NCBI GenBank assembly: GCA_016124525.1
Contig: WGNO01000021.1
Coordinates: forward strand, 20,326-84,325
Source: Nostoc sp. RI_552
GTDB lineage: Bacteria > Cyanobacteriota > Cyanobacteriia > Cyanobacteriales > Nostocaceae
Length of the DNA: 64,000 nucleotides
Direction: 5' to 3'
The translations under genes and the position numbers were made by a program. Shown one piece after another: positions 35,582-45,773 of the stretch. The notes beneath the pieces were generated by a model, which was not told the origin of the DNA, ran no database searches, and saw only the letters and a list, made by a program, of their open reading frames with translations. How positions within the stretch are numbered: the first letter of the stretch is position 1; every line of letters starts with the position of its first letter.

Positions 35582-37432
35582 ATGTATATTCAAGCTGTTC
35601 AAATACTGGGCGATCGCTTCAAGAAAACTAAATTTTGGCGCAACAATTATTTAATCTTGCGAGAGTTTAAAAATTTCCGTAAAGTAGCGATTTTGGCTTT
35701 AGTATTTTCATTTATTGCTGCAACATTTGAAGGTTTTAGTATTGGTTTTTTGCTTTCATTTTTGCAAAACTTAACAACTCCTGATGCCGAACCAATGCGA
35801 ACGGGAATTACCTGGTTTGACACCTGGATTTTAGCTACTCACTCATCGGCAGTGAGTAGATTATATCGCATTTCCTTACTGATTTTATTGAGTACATGGA
35901 TACGTGCTGTATTTAATTATTTAGCACAAGTTTACACAGAAGTATCTCAATTACTTCTAGCTGATCGCTTGCGGAAACAAATTTTCCAACAATTGCAATG
36001 CTTACCTTTAAGTTACTTTGCTAAAACTCGTTCTGGTGAACTAATTAATACTATTACTACTGAAATTGATCGGATGAAACAGTGGTTTAGTGGAGCAGCA
36101 TTTTTGATAACTAGAGGCATCACTGCTTTTATCTATTTTATCTCAATGTGCTTATTATCCTGGCAACTGACCATTATTTCTTTTCTATTGTTCACCTTGT
36201 TAGGAGTAGGGTTATCAACAGTCAATGCCCGTGCAAGAGAAACAAGTTTTAGTACTTCCATTGCTAATGGACAGTTTACTTCAATCGCAATTGAACTTGT
36301 TAATGCAATTCGCACAATTCAGGCATTTTCTACTCAAGAGTTTGAACGTCAACGCTTCTATAATGCCAGCGATAAAGTAGTTAGCACTTCCACCAAAGTT
36401 GTATTAACTTGGTCTCTCGTCAGACCGCTAGCTGAAGCTGTGGCTAGTACAATTCTTATTGGTATGATTATTTTTGCATTTACTGTTTTTGTTGTCAATG
36501 GAACTTTACAAGTTGCTTCTTTGCTAACATTTTTCTTTGTGCTGTTTCGGGTTGTGCCAATTGTCCAAGATATTAATGGTACTAGAGCCCATCTGAGCAC
36601 ACTCCAAGGAGCAGCAGATAATATTCAGAATTTGATTAGCACTGAGAATAAAACTTACTTGCAAAATGGCTATCTCAAATTTACTGGGCTACAGCATTCC
36701 ATTGATATAGTCTCTGTTGATTTTGGCTACGAGCCAAATACTTTAGTTCTCAATAATATTACCCTGAGTATAGAAAAAGGTAAAACTACGGCTTTAGTAG
36801 GCGGAACTGGTGCCGGTAAAAGTACATTGATTGATTTAATTCCCCGATTTTATGATCCAATAGCAGGAAATGTACTCATTGATGGAGTAGATATTCGCAA
36901 ATTTGACATGAAATCTTTACGTGAAAAAATTGCTGTTGTCAGCCAGGATACATTTATTTTCAATACTTCTGTGCGAAATAATATTTCCTATGGTACAAAG
37001 GGTGCCACTGAAGCTGAAATTCGCAAAGTTGCTCGACTAGCAAATGCACTGGAATTTATTGAAGAAATGCCCGAAGGCTTGAATACACAACTGGGAGACC
37101 GGGGTGTGCGATTATCTGGAGGACAACGCCAACGACTCGCCATCGCCCGTGCTTTGCTGCGTGATCCAGAAATTCTGATTTTGGACGAAGCCACCAGCGC
37201 CTTAGATTCTGTTACTGAACGCTTAATTCAAGAATCTATTGAAAAGCTATCTGTAGGTAGGACAGTGATTGCTATCGCTCACCGTCTTTCAACCATCGCA
37301 CAAGCTAATAAAGTCGTGGTATTAGAACAAGGACGCATCATTGAGCAAGGTAATTATCAAGAACTACTAGAACTTAAAGGTAAGCTGTGGGAATATCACA
37401 AAACTCAATATGAAATAGGACAAGCTGGATAA
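35582..37432 (+). CDS. hepA: ABC exporter for heterocyst envelope polysaccharide, HepA-like
   Basis: 616 residues. Six-helix exporter domain (about 25-330) fused to an ATP-binding domain: Walker A GGTGAGKST (about 410), Q-loop VSQDTFIF, signature LSGGQRQRLAIARALL, Walker B ILILDEATSALDS and the switch His in AIAHRLST. Half-transporter, acting as a dimer. HepA of Anabaena is needed to lay down the polysaccharide layer of the heterocyst envelope. Assignment here is by gene order after the hepC-like gene and sequence type. No other exporter is present in the cluster. Confidence 0.88.
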   Translation: MYIQAVQILGDRFKKTKFWRNNYLILREFKNFRKVAILALVFSFIAATFEGFSIGFLLSFLQNLTTPDAEPMRTGITWFDTWILATHSSAVSRLYRISLLILLSTWIRAVFNYLAQVYTEVSQLLLADRLRKQIFQQLQCLPLSYFAKTRSGELINTITTEIDRMKQWFSGAAFLITRGITAFIYFISMCLLSWQLTIISFLLFTLLGVGLSTVNARARETSFSTSIANGQFTSIAIELVNAIRTIQAFSTQEFERQRFYNASDKVVSTSTKVVLTWSLVRPLAEAVASTILIGMIIFAFTVFVVNGTLQVASLLTFFFVLFRVVPIVQDINGTRAHLSTLQGAADNIQNLISTENKTYLQNGYLKFTGLQHSIDIVSVDFGYEPNTLVLNNITLSIEKGKTTALVGGTGAGKSTLIDLIPRFYDPIAGNVLIDGVDIRKFDMKSLREKIAVVSQDTFIFNTSVRNNISYGTKGATEAEIRKVARLANALEFIEEMPEGLNTQLGDRGVRLSGGQRQRLAIARALLRDPEILILDEATSALDSVTERLIQESIEKLSVGRTVIAIAHRLSTIAQANKVVVLEQGRIIEQGNYQELLELKGKLWEYHKTQYEIGQAG

Positions 37433-37530
37433 AATTTTCCGGATATAAACATTCCAACAAAGCAAACTTAACTGAGACTGTTCACTGTTCTTTTTTACCC
37501 AAAAATTAGAATTTTAACGAGGTTATGTAA

Positions 37531-38403
37531 GTGGTAAATATTGGTTATCATACTGCTCGCTTCCAAGGCAAATTTAACCGTGCTCTCTATAAATCAATGA
37601 TTCCTCAAACGGTTAAACGCACCATCAACACAACTCAAAAAGTTCCTATTAATGTCTATGGGTTATCTTGTCAACGTGACTTAGGTGAACAAGTGGCAAG
37701 TATTCGCTCCTTTATCCGTAATATTGGTATTCCCAATACATTTACTGTTATTTCTGATGGTAGCTACACTGATTTGAGTTGCGATTTACTACGCCGCATT
37801 CATCCCTGTGTTCAGGTCATACCCATCAACAAATTTATCAAAACAAATTTGCCTCAATGTGTGTATGATTATGCCCAAATACATCCAATGGGTAAAAAAT
37901 TATCAGTCTTGATGTCTATTCCTATTGATGGTGCAACTATTTATACTGATTCAGATATTTTATTCTTCCCTGGGGGAATTGACTTAGTTGAGTTAGTTAA
38001 TTTAGATAGTCAAGTGTGCCATTACTTACCGGATTGCTCAAATTCACTGGATACACGGATGATTTATGAGGATTCAGAAAAAGCAAATTCTGTCAATGCA
38101 GGATTTATTTTGTTTAAGCATGAATTAGATTGGAGTTTTGCAATTAAACGTTTGGCCAATTTAGCCGGAACACCGACCTATTTCTCTGAACAAACAGTTG
38201 TACATTTGACAATTCACCACAACCATGGTGTACCGTTATGCTCACAGAAATATGTTTTGAGTGTTGCCGACCAATTTATTTATCCAGATAAATTTGCTAG
38301 TAACAAAATTGCTTTACGGCATTACGTCAGTGATGTGAGACATAAGTTTTGGATGAATATATACCATATACCAGTGAGTCCAGAAATCAGGAACCACAAT
38401 TAA
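37531..38403 (+). CDS. Glycosyltransferase-like protein of the HEP island
   Basis: 290 residues, GTG start at 37531 after AACGAGG. A GT-A-type fold is suggested by INVYGLSCQRDLGEQVASIRS, FTVISDGSYTD and the DxD motif in ATIYTDSDILFFPGG (about 134-148), then VNAGFILF and the C-terminal RHYVSDVRHKFWM. It has no clear standard GT family assignment from my reading. The gene sits 98 bp after hepA and is probably in the same transcript. Confidence 0.72.
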   Translation: MVNIGYHTARFQGKFNRALYKSMIPQTVKRTINTTQKVPINVYGLSCQRDLGEQVASIRSFIRNIGIPNTFTVISDGSYTDLSCDLLRRIHPCVQVIPINKFIKTNLPQCVYDYAQIHPMGKKLSVLMSIPIDGATIYTDSDILFFPGGIDLVELVNLDSQVCHYLPDCSNSLDTRMIYEDSEKANSVNAGFILFKHELDWSFAIKRLANLAGTPTYFSEQTVVHLTIHHNHGVPLCSQKYVLSVADQFIYPDKFASNKIALRHYVSDVRHKFWMNIYHIPVSPEIRNHN

Positions 38404-38453
38404 ATTGGCAACTGAAATAATTAAAAATCCCTTCATAAACGAGTAAATTATAG

Positions 38454-39578
38454 ATGATTAATACGCTGGTTAATACGAAAACGATTTATCACTGCTCCCA
38501 TGCTGATATTAAGGGAGGTGGCGGTGTTGAAACTTATTTAGCGTCCTTGGTTAATTCTCAACTTAGTGGGATCACTGTTAGTGTTATTTCTTGTCTCAAG
38601 AATTTAGATCAGCAACAGCCTCAATTCTTACACATTCATGACCCAGATATGCTCATGGATTTCCGGGAAGAATGCCCGGCAATCTTTACCCTGCACAATC
38701 ACTCTAGTTACTGTCCCAGTGGTACAAAATATTTAGCCAATGGCGGCAAAGTGTGCGATCGCATCCTCAATCCTCTAGGATGTGCTTGGGGACATTTAAT
38801 AGATGGATGTGGTAGTCGCCGCCCCCAAAAAATTATAGGCAATTGGTACAACACTCATCAAATCCTAGAAATACTGAAAAAGCTAAAAATTCCTGTAATT
38901 GCTAATAGTGATTATGTCCGTCAGCAAATCATTAATAGTGGTCTACCACCGGAAAGAGTAGTTACACTGCGGTTTGGTGTCAAATCACCTAAGATCACCA
39001 CTGCACCCTTAAATTGGGCAACTCATCAAAATCAGCGCATTTTGTTCGTTGGTCGCATTGTCCCCGATAAAGGAGTGGAATGGCTCATAAAAGCTTTAGC
39101 ACAAACCAAACCAACCATTCATCTTGACATTGCCGGTGATGGTTGGAGTAAAGCAAGTATGGAAAAATTAGCACATCAAATGGGGTTAAGCCATCGCATT
39201 ACTTGGCATGGCTGGTTAAAGCGCGAAAAACTAGAATCACTTTATCAACAATCCTTGGCTGTAGTTTTTCCCAGCCTGTGGCCTGAACCTGCTGGTCTTG
39301 TTACCCTAGAAGCCTATAGTCACTATCGTCCCATCATTGCTAGTGCAGTGGGCGGTATTCCCGAACACGTGCAAGACAATCAAACAGGTATTTTGGTTTC
39401 ACCCAACAACATCAAACAGTTAGCTGCTGCTATCAACGAACTGGCAATAAATTATCCCAAGAGCCGACTAATGGGTGAGGTCGGTCAGGCTTGGTATCAG
39501 CAAGAATTTACTATTAATACCCACATGCGACGGCTCACAGAAATTTATGCCAAAACCATAGCCGAATTTGAAGCTTGA
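38454..39578 (+). CDS. Glycosyltransferase family 4
   Basis: 374 residues. GT-B: DIKGGGGVETYLASLV acceptor loop, FTLHNHSSYCPSG, ILFVGRIVPDKGVEWLIKAL at the start of the donor-binding half, LDIAGDGWSKASME, HGWLKREKLESLY and VVFPSLWPEPAGLVTLEAYS with the ExxxxxxxE pair. Retaining transferase acting on the cytoplasmic face. Confidence 0.92.
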   Translation: MINTLVNTKTIYHCSHADIKGGGGVETYLASLVNSQLSGITVSVISCLKNLDQQQPQFLHIHDPDMLMDFREECPAIFTLHNHSSYCPSGTKYLANGGKVCDRILNPLGCAWGHLIDGCGSRRPQKIIGNWYNTHQILEILKKLKIPVIANSDYVRQQIINSGLPPERVVTLRFGVKSPKITTAPLNWATHQNQRILFVGRIVPDKGVEWLIKALAQTKPTIHLDIAGDGWSKASMEKLAHQMGLSHRITWHGWLKREKLESLYQQSLAVVFPSLWPEPAGLVTLEAYSHYRPIIASAVGGIPEHVQDNQTGILVSPNNIKQLAAAINELAINYPKSRLMGEVGQAWYQQEFTINTHMRRLTEIYAKTIAEFEA

Positions 39579-39860
39579 TTTGCTCAGACTAATGGTTTAA
39601 AACTTTACCCCATTTGAGGAGGTTAATAAATTTTTGATTTTGGATTGAAGACTTTACATTGATAGAGCAGTTTATAACTCAGTATAGTGCATCATTAAAA
39701 AATATCAACTACAAATCAGTATAACCTAATTTCCACCTAAACTACCATATCAAACAACCCAATCCAAAATTGGCAATTCTCAAGTATTTAATTATATAAA
39801 CACTCAATAAAATCTATTACTCCTGGAATAGTAAAACTAAAAATACCACAAGTTAAACTA

Positions 39861-40859
39861 ATGTCACTAACTATTGAATCCCCAAAACCTTTGGTCAGTG
39901 TTATTATCCCCACTTATAATCGACCCCAGTATCTCCAGCAAGCCATCGCCAGTGCTGTTCACCAGAGTTATACAAATATTGAAATTATTGTTTCCGATAA
40001 CTGTAGTCCAAAAAATCCCCAGGAAATTGTAGAATCTTTCGCAGATCCACGCATTCGCTTTTGGCGACAACCAGAAAATTTAGGCATGATAACTAACCAG
40101 ATGCACGCCTTCAAAATGGCAAATGGTAAATATGTGGCTAGCCTTCACGATGATGATATGTGGCATCAAGACTTTTTAGCCAAGCTTGTACCACCCTTAG
40201 AAGCTAATTCTGACTTAATTTTAGCTTTTTGTGACCAATATATCATAGATGCCAATAGCAAAATTAAATATGCTCAAACAGAAATAAATAGCTCCAGTTA
40301 CAAGCGAGATAAACTAGCACCAGGAGTCCACAAACCATTCCACAAAATTGGATTAATAGATAAAAGTATAGCCACTGCCGCAGCCTGTGTAATTCGCAAT
40401 CGTGTCATTGATTGGGATACTATTCCCCCAGAGATTGGGGGTATGTGGGATTTATATTTAACCTACCTCTGCTGTATGTCGGGTTATGGTGCTTACTATC
40501 ATCCAGAAAAACTCACACTATATCGAGAACATGAGGAGACTGACACCCATCTGAGTGGAAATAAAAATGTACAGGCAAAAATCCGCAAAGCCAAAAGTGA
40601 AATTTTCTGCTACAAAATTTTTATAGAAGATACTCGTATCCAAGAATTTAAAATCCACTTTCAACAAAAATGGTTAGAATCTCATACCACTCTAGGTATT
40701 GGTTTACTACGAAATGAACAGATATTATTAGCACGTGCCTATCTTTGGCAGGCGCTGAAAGAGCAAAAATTTAACCTGCGAACATTAATAGCTCTTAGTC
40801 TCAGCTTTACCCCTAAAATACTAGCTAATCAATTACTAAAGCCGGAAAAATCCCACTAG
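39861..40859 (+). CDS. Glycosyltransferase family 2
   Basis: 332 residues. LVSVIIPTYNRPQYLQQAI, IEIIVSDNCSPKNPQEIV, WRQPENLGMITNQM and the metal site in VASLHDDDMWHQDFL (about 93-107); TLYREHEETDTH closes the catalytic domain. Inverting transferase. It lies 282 bp after the preceding gene, a gap in which I see no feature. Confidence 0.92.
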   Translation: MSLTIESPKPLVSVIIPTYNRPQYLQQAIASAVHQSYTNIEIIVSDNCSPKNPQEIVESFADPRIRFWRQPENLGMITNQMHAFKMANGKYVASLHDDDMWHQDFLAKLVPPLEANSDLILAFCDQYIIDANSKIKYAQTEINSSSYKRDKLAPGVHKPFHKIGLIDKSIATAAACVIRNRVIDWDTIPPEIGGMWDLYLTYLCCMSGYGAYYHPEKLTLYREHEETDTHLSGNKNVQAKIRKAKSEIFCYKIFIEDTRIQEFKIHFQQKWLESHTTLGIGLLRNEQILLARAYLWQALKEQKFNLRTLIALSLSFTPKILANQLLKPEKSH

Positions 40860-40956
40860 ATTATTAGATTAAAATTTAGGAAATAGCAATAAAAAACTTG
40901 CTCCTTTCCATCCTGATCTGAATTCCAAAATTAATAATCAACAATATAAGTAATCA

Positions 40957-42165
40957 ATGAAAATTTGCATTGTTACCCACACTGTAAAAAAAGGCGATGG
41001 TCAGGGTAGAGTCAATTACGAAGTTGTCCAACAAGCAATTCATCGCGGTTATCACCTAACTTTACTAGCCAGTGAAGTAGATTTAGAATTACAGCAAAAT
41101 CACCAAGTGAACTGGGTTCCTATTTCTATCAAAGGGTGGCCTACAGAATTTATTCGCAACATGATATTTGCAATTAAAAGTACACATTGGTTGCAGAAAC
41201 ATCGCCATGAACTTGATATAGTGAAAGTCAACGGGGCAATTACCAATGCCCCCGGAAATGTCAATGCCGTACATTTTGTGCATAACTCTTGGCTAAAATT
41301 TACCTCTCAAAAAACTCAGCCAAGGTCAGGTAAATTTTTATATAACTTTTACCAATGGCTATACACAACTTTAAATGCATATTGGGAAAAACAGGCTTTT
41401 CGTAAAGCGCAAGTAGTAGTGGCAGTTTCTCATCAAGTCGCTCAAGATTTACTAGAAATAGGCGTAGCAGAAAAATCTCTCAAAGTAATTTTAAACGGCG
41501 TTGATTTACAAGAGTTTTCTCCAGGAACGAGCAACCGCGAAAAATGGCAATTACCGGAAGGCGTACCTTTAGCACTGTTTGCAGGGGATATCACACTACC
41601 TCGCAAAAACTTAGATACAGTCTTAAAAGCATTAGTCTCAGTTCCTGAGTTACATCTAGCCGTAGCCGGAAATACCCAAAGAAGTCCTTATGTTCAGCTA
41701 GCAACATCACTGGGATTAAGTGAGCGAGTACATTTTTTAGGACAAAGGTCTGATGTACCAGAACTCATGAAATCCGTAGATTTCTTGGTTTTCCCGTCAC
41801 GTTACGAGCCATTTGGCTTAGTAATTATTGAAGCCATGGCTTCTGGGTTACCTGTAATTACCGCAAGTTCCACCGGTGCGGCTCATTTGGTCACTCCAGA
41901 ATCTGGAATAGTTTTGTCAGACTCAGATGATGTAGAAGCATTGACACAAGCATTGCAATTACTAACTAGCCATCGCTCCTTGCGCCAACAAATGGGAAAA
42001 GCTGCCCGTTCAGTGGCAGAACAACATAGTTGGACAAATATGGCACAAACTTATGTGAATCTATTTGAAGAATTAATTAATTATGAGAAATACAGTTCTC
42101 ATCCCCACCTATCGCCGTCCTCTGGATCTATCACGCTGCCTTTTGGCACTGCAAGCACAAACTAA
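40957..42165 (+). CDS. Glycosyltransferase family 4
   Basis: 402 residues. N-terminal KKGDGQGRVNYEVVQQAI, VHFVHNSWLKF, VVAVSHQVAQDLLEIGV and LKVILNGVDLQEFSPG, then LFAGDITLPRKNLDTVLKAL, LHLAVAGNTQRS and the motif SRYEPFGLVIIEAMASGLPV with the two glutamates. The last 27 residues overlap the next gene in another frame and are proline/serine-rich, so the extension may be recent. Confidence 0.92.
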   Translation: MKICIVTHTVKKGDGQGRVNYEVVQQAIHRGYHLTLLASEVDLELQQNHQVNWVPISIKGWPTEFIRNMIFAIKSTHWLQKHRHELDIVKVNGAITNAPGNVNAVHFVHNSWLKFTSQKTQPRSGKFLYNFYQWLYTTLNAYWEKQAFRKAQVVVAVSHQVAQDLLEIGVAEKSLKVILNGVDLQEFSPGTSNREKWQLPEGVPLALFAGDITLPRKNLDTVLKALVSVPELHLAVAGNTQRSPYVQLATSLGLSERVHFLGQRSDVPELMKSVDFLVFPSRYEPFGLVIIEAMASGLPVITASSTGAAHLVTPESGIVLSDSDDVEALTQALQLLTSHRSLRQQMGKAARSVAEQHSWTNMAQTYVNLFEELINYEKYSSHPHLSPSSGSITLPFGTASTN

Positions 42166-43012
42166 ATCCGTCCATCAACTCATTCTAGTAGTTCGAGATA
42201 CGGATAGAGAAACTTGGCAATTTCTAGCTCAATTCCATGGCCAAAACTTACCACTGCAAACTGTCAAAGTCACAGAACCAGGAGTAGTAGCCGCACTCAA
42301 CGCCGGACTGGTAGCAGTTACCGGAGACATTGTTTCCATTACCGATGATGATGCAGCACCCCATCCTGATTGGTTAGAAAGAATCAACGCTCACTTTATC
42401 AATGATAGTTGCGTTGCCGGTGTCGGCGGTCGTGATTGGGTACATCATGGCAATAAAATCGAAGACGGTCAACGGTTAACCGTTGGTAAGTTGCAGTGGT
42501 TCGGACGGGTAATTGGTAATCATCATTTAGGAGTAGGAGAACCCCGGGAAGTGGATGTCCTCAAAGGTGTAAACATGAGTTTTCGTACCCAAGCTATCGG
42601 ACAATTACAATTTGATCAACGAATGCGTGGTACTGGAGCCCAAGTACATTTTGAAATGGCATTTACTCTTTCTTTAAAGCGGGCTGGGTGGAAAATGATT
42701 TATGACCCTCAAGTAGCGGTGGATCACTATCCAGCTCAACGTTTTGATGAAGACCAACGCCACAATTTTAATGAAACTGCTTTTATTAACTTAGTTCATA
42801 ATGAGACTTTAGTGATACTAGAACATTTGCCGCGATCGCGCCATCTTCTGTTTTGGCTATGGGCAGTATTAGTGGGAACAAGGGAAAGCTTAGGTTTGAT
42901 ACAATGGTTGCGATTTATACCCAGTCAAGGTAAACTTGCCGGACAAAAGTTAATCGGATCTTGGCGCGGACGTTGGCTAGCACATCAACAATTTGTAATT
43001 CGTAATTCGTAA
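42083..43012 (+). CDS. Glycosyltransferase family 2
   Basis: 309 residues. The ATG at 42083 lies 83 bp inside the preceding gene. That start is required because the conserved NTVLIPTYRRPLDLSRCLL segment follows at once. VVAALNAGLVAVTGDIVSITDDDAAPHPDWLE holds the DxD-type metal site (about 86-94); GVGGRDWVHH and GTGAQVHFEMAFTLSLKRAGW follow. The C-terminal 40 residues carry a hydrophobic LLFWLWAVLVGT stretch. Confidence 0.92.
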   Translation: MRNTVLIPTYRRPLDLSRCLLALQAQTKSVHQLILVVRDTDRETWQFLAQFHGQNLPLQTVKVTEPGVVAALNAGLVAVTGDIVSITDDDAAPHPDWLERINAHFINDSCVAGVGGRDWVHHGNKIEDGQRLTVGKLQWFGRVIGNHHLGVGEPREVDVLKGVNMSFRTQAIGQLQFDQRMRGTGAQVHFEMAFTLSLKRAGWKMIYDPQVAVDHYPAQRFDEDQRHNFNETAFINLVHNETLVILEHLPRSRHLLFWLWAVLVGTRESLGLIQWLRFIPSQGKLAGQKLIGSWRGRWLAHQQFVIRNS

Positions 43013-43096
43013 TTCTTAATCACAGCCACATTAACTATACTGTTCAATGTTCACTGTTCCCTACTCCCTGTTCAATATCAACTTGGCAGATTCATT

Positions 43097-44548
43097 GTGA
43101 TTTCCAAACAAACACATTTCAATAGTTTTTTAGAATCACCCTTTTTTCCCCAACAGCGATCGCTACAGGGTTGGTTGGCTATTTTCGGCTTTTTGCTCCT
43201 GAATATAGTTTGCTATTTTGCCGGTGCGGCTAGTTTTTTGCCCTTAGTTTATCCTGCCACAGCTTTAGTGGTAGCCTTATTTTTATACTTGAGGCATCCC
43301 ATCCTCTATGTTGGCTTTAGTTGGTGGATATGGTTCCTTACACCCTTGGCTACTCGCTTAGTTGACTATCGAATTGGCTGGGACCCCACCCGCCAGATGC
43401 TTCTAGCACCTTACTTAGTAGTTTTCCTCACTATAGGAACATGGTTACGCCACGCTCCTCGCTCTGTCCATCAGGGAGGAATGCCGTTTATTTTGGCTTT
43501 TATTGGTGTTTTCTATAGTTTTTTAGTGGGTCTGATTTATAATCAACCCCTTCCTGTGGCAAGAAGTTTTTTAGATTGGCTCAGTCCCATTGTCTTTGGA
43601 TTTCACTTATTTATTAACTGGCGAGATTATCCCAGCTACCGCCAAAATTTTCAACGTGTATTTTTCTGGGGTGTGTTGATTTTAGGCATTTATGGCATTT
43701 ATCAATTTGTGGTAGCACCTGAGTGGGATAGATACTGGTTGATAGAATCCAAAATGTTTACAAGTTCGGGAAACCCTGAACCTTTTGGAATGCGTGTGTG
43801 GAGTACTTTGCACTCCCCCGGACCTTTTGCCTATGTCATGCAAACAGGGCTACTCTTATTATTTACCAATTCAGGAAGTTTAATTTTTCCCGCTTCAGTC
43901 GTTGGTTATTTGTCGTTTTTGCTTACACAAGTACGTACTAGTTGGCTGGGGTGGTTATTAGGAGTAGTGATTATTTTTGGCTCAGTAAAAGCCCGTATTC
44001 AAATGCGCTTAATTGCTATCATCTTAATCATGTTTATGTGTATTGTTCCCTTAGCAAACATTGAGCCTGTTTCTGATGTTGTTACCGAGCGTTTTGAAAG
44101 TTTTTCTAATTTGCAAAAAGATACTAGCTTTAGAGATAGATCGGGAAACTATGACAGAAATTTAAGTTTAGCTCTTACTAATGTTTTGGGTAACGGGTTA
44201 GGAAATATTTGGAAGGTGGATGATAAAACTGGTCAATTAGAAGTCTTTGTCCTTGATAGCGGTATTTTAGATATGTTTTTTACCTTGGGCTGGCTAGGTG
44301 CGATACCTTATCTTAGTGGGTTAGTCATGATATTAATTAGCCTATTTAAGTATAATGAAGCGTATTTTGATAGTTTTGTCAGCACCGCCCGAGCCATTGG
44401 GCTTAGTTGTTTTGTACAGTTAGTTGGCAATAGTGCCATGCTAAGTGTAGCAGGTATGATTCTTTGGGGATTTTTGGCTATGGCCATGGCAGCCCACAAG
44501 TACTATCAACATCAAGGAATCAATACTGTCAACACCAACTTTCCATAG
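43097..44548 (+). CDS. O-antigen ligase/Wzy-like polymerase
   Basis: 483 residues, GTG start at 43097. Ten or more membrane helices; a large loop follows about residue 205 ([21 protein letters not shown]). The helix pattern and the [17 protein letters not shown] and [20 protein letters not shown] segments, with the RTSWLG arginine, fit the O-antigen ligase/polymerase superfamily. It would polymerise or ligate the repeat unit at the periplasmic face of the membrane. It ends the run of polysaccharide genes, corresponding to the last gene in the Anabaena HEP cluster. Confidence 0.82.
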   Translation: MISKQTHFNSFLESPFFPQQRSLQGWLAIFGFLLLNIVCYFAGAASFLPLVYPATALVVALFLYLRHPILYVGFSWWIWFLTPLATRLVDYRIGWDPTRQMLLAPYLVVFLTIGTWLRHAPRSVHQGGMPFILAFIGVFYSFLVGLIYNQPLPVARSFLDWLSPIVFGFHLFINWRDYPSYRQNFQRVFFWGVLILGIYGIYQFVVAPEWDRYWLIESKMFTSSGNPEPFGMRVWSTLHSPGPFAYVMQTGLLLLFTNSGSLIFPASVVGYLSFLLTQVRTSWLGWLLGVVIIFGSVKARIQMRLIAIILIMFMCIVPLANIEPVSDVVTERFESFSNLQKDTSFRDRSGNYDRNLSLALTNVLGNGLGNIWKVDDKTGQLEVFVLDSGILDMFFTLGWLGAIPYLSGLVMILISLFKYNEAYFDSFVSTARAIGLSCFVQLVGNSAMLSVAGMILWGFLAMAMAAHKYYQHQGINTVNTNFP

Positions 44549-44715
44549 AACTCAATATCACCTTTCCCCTGGTTGGCTGTGGGCGGGGAATTGGGGGGTT
44601 TTTGTTAAAAATACCACAACTTTATTCAGCAACTACAAATTTATTCCAGAAATATTCCAGTGCAACATCTCTACTTGGTAGAATTCAGGGTGAGATCCAA
44701 GGGAACACTAAAGAT

Positions 44716-45450
44716 ATGGTATCCACCCACACGAATTTAAATATTTCCGCCATAGAAGCAGAATACAGTCAAAGAACACCAAGGGAAATTCTCAAATTCG
44801 CCCTAGAGAGTTTTAATAATATTTCCATTTCCTTTAGCGGGGCTGAAGATGTTGTCCTGATTGATATGGCATCCAAAATTACTAAAGAATTCCGTGTTTT
44901 TACACTAGATACCGGACGGTTGCACTCGGAAACATATCAGTTCTTGGATCAGGTAAGACAACATTATGGCATTAAATTAGAAGTCCAATTTCCAGATACA
45001 GCTGAAGTACAAGCTTTAGTAGAAGAAAAGGGATTGTTTAGTTTTTACCAAGATGGCCATAAAGAATGCTGTGGGGTTCGGAAAGTCAGACCATTACGCC
45101 GCAAACTCAATACCCTTGATGCTTGGATTACGGGACAGCGCAAAGACCAAAGCCCCAGTACCCGCAACTATATACCTGTTGTTGAAGTTGATACTGCTTT
45201 TTCTACCCCAGACCATCAATTAATTAAATTCAACCCTCTAGCAAACTGGTCTTCTGCACAAGTGTGGGAATACATCCGCGCTTTAGATGTACCTTACAAT
45301 AAACTACACCAACGGGGTTTTATCAGCATTGGTTGTGAACCCTGCACTAGACCTGTATTACCCAACCAGCATGAACGAGAGGGCCGTTGGTGGTGGGAAG
45401 AATCCACTGCGAAAGAGTGCGGTTTGCACATTGGTAACTTACCAAAATAA
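44716..45450 (+). CDS. cysH: Phosphoadenylyl-/adenylyl-sulfate reductase
   Basis: 244 residues from ATG 44716. Reduces activated sulfate to sulfite using thioredoxin. [17 protein letters not shown] is the PP-loop, [17 protein letters not shown] follows, and the ECGLHIG motif at the C terminus contains the nucleophilic cysteine. Two cysteine pairs, [15 protein letters not shown] and GCEPCTRPV, are those that bind a 4Fe-4S cluster in APS-type reductases, so APS may be the substrate. A longer frame upstream runs into the preceding gene and lacks homology. Confidence 0.93.
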   Translation: MVSTHTNLNISAIEAEYSQRTPREILKFALESFNNISISFSGAEDVVLIDMASKITKEFRVFTLDTGRLHSETYQFLDQVRQHYGIKLEVQFPDTAEVQALVEEKGLFSFYQDGHKECCGVRKVRPLRRKLNTLDAWITGQRKDQSPSTRNYIPVVEVDTAFSTPDHQLIKFNPLANWSSAQVWEYIRALDVPYNKLHQRGFISIGCEPCTRPVLPNQHEREGRWWWEESTAKECGLHIGNLPK

Positions 45451-45476
45451 ACTACTACATTCCCATCCCTGGTCAT

Positions 45477-45520
45477 GAATTGACACTCCCACCTCCTCTT
45501 CACAAAGGTAGGTTTTTTAC
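45477..45520 (-). repeat. Solo IS200/IS605-like end (possible PATE)
   Basis: On the minus strand the region contains CCTACCTTTGTGAAGAGG, then AGGTGGGAGTGTCAATTC. The GGGAGTGTCAAT terminus is the same as that beside the tnpB remnant at 17083. No transposase is nearby, so it could be a solo relic or a palindrome-associated non-autonomous element. Confidence 0.4.
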
Positions 45521-45551
45521 ATTGTCCCCAGGGCTAGACTTGAAAGACGAG

Positions 45552-45569
45552 GGGGTGAAAAAACACCCC
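45552..45569. terminator. GC-rich hairpin after cysH
   Basis: GGGGTG pairs with CACCCC around AAAAAA, with CTTTAAG after it. A likely terminator in a gene-convergent region. Confidence 0.45.
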
Positions 45570-45773
45570 TTTAAGAGCTATTAAAAGCAATTGATGGAGA
45601 AAAAAAGATGGGATGGGAATAAGCCATCTTTTTAAACAAATGCCTTTGCCATTAAGTAAATCAGCGATAATGGTGGGTAATCCTTGGAGAAAACAAGAAA
45701 TTTCACCGCCACTTTCCCGGACAAAAGAGGGTTTGGGGGGCTGATGACCAAGAGGAAATGGATGTGCAGACCT

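Larger units (their letters stand above)
45451..45773. other. Spacer between convergent cysH and the kinase gene
   Basis: 323 bp. The left part carries an IS200/IS605-like end; the middle has a terminator-like hairpin at 45552-45569. I see nothing else. Confidence 0.45.

Noticed and set aside
44464..44715. 84-residue N-terminal extension of CysH
   Set aside because: It overlaps the preceding gene and shows no reductase-family similarity.
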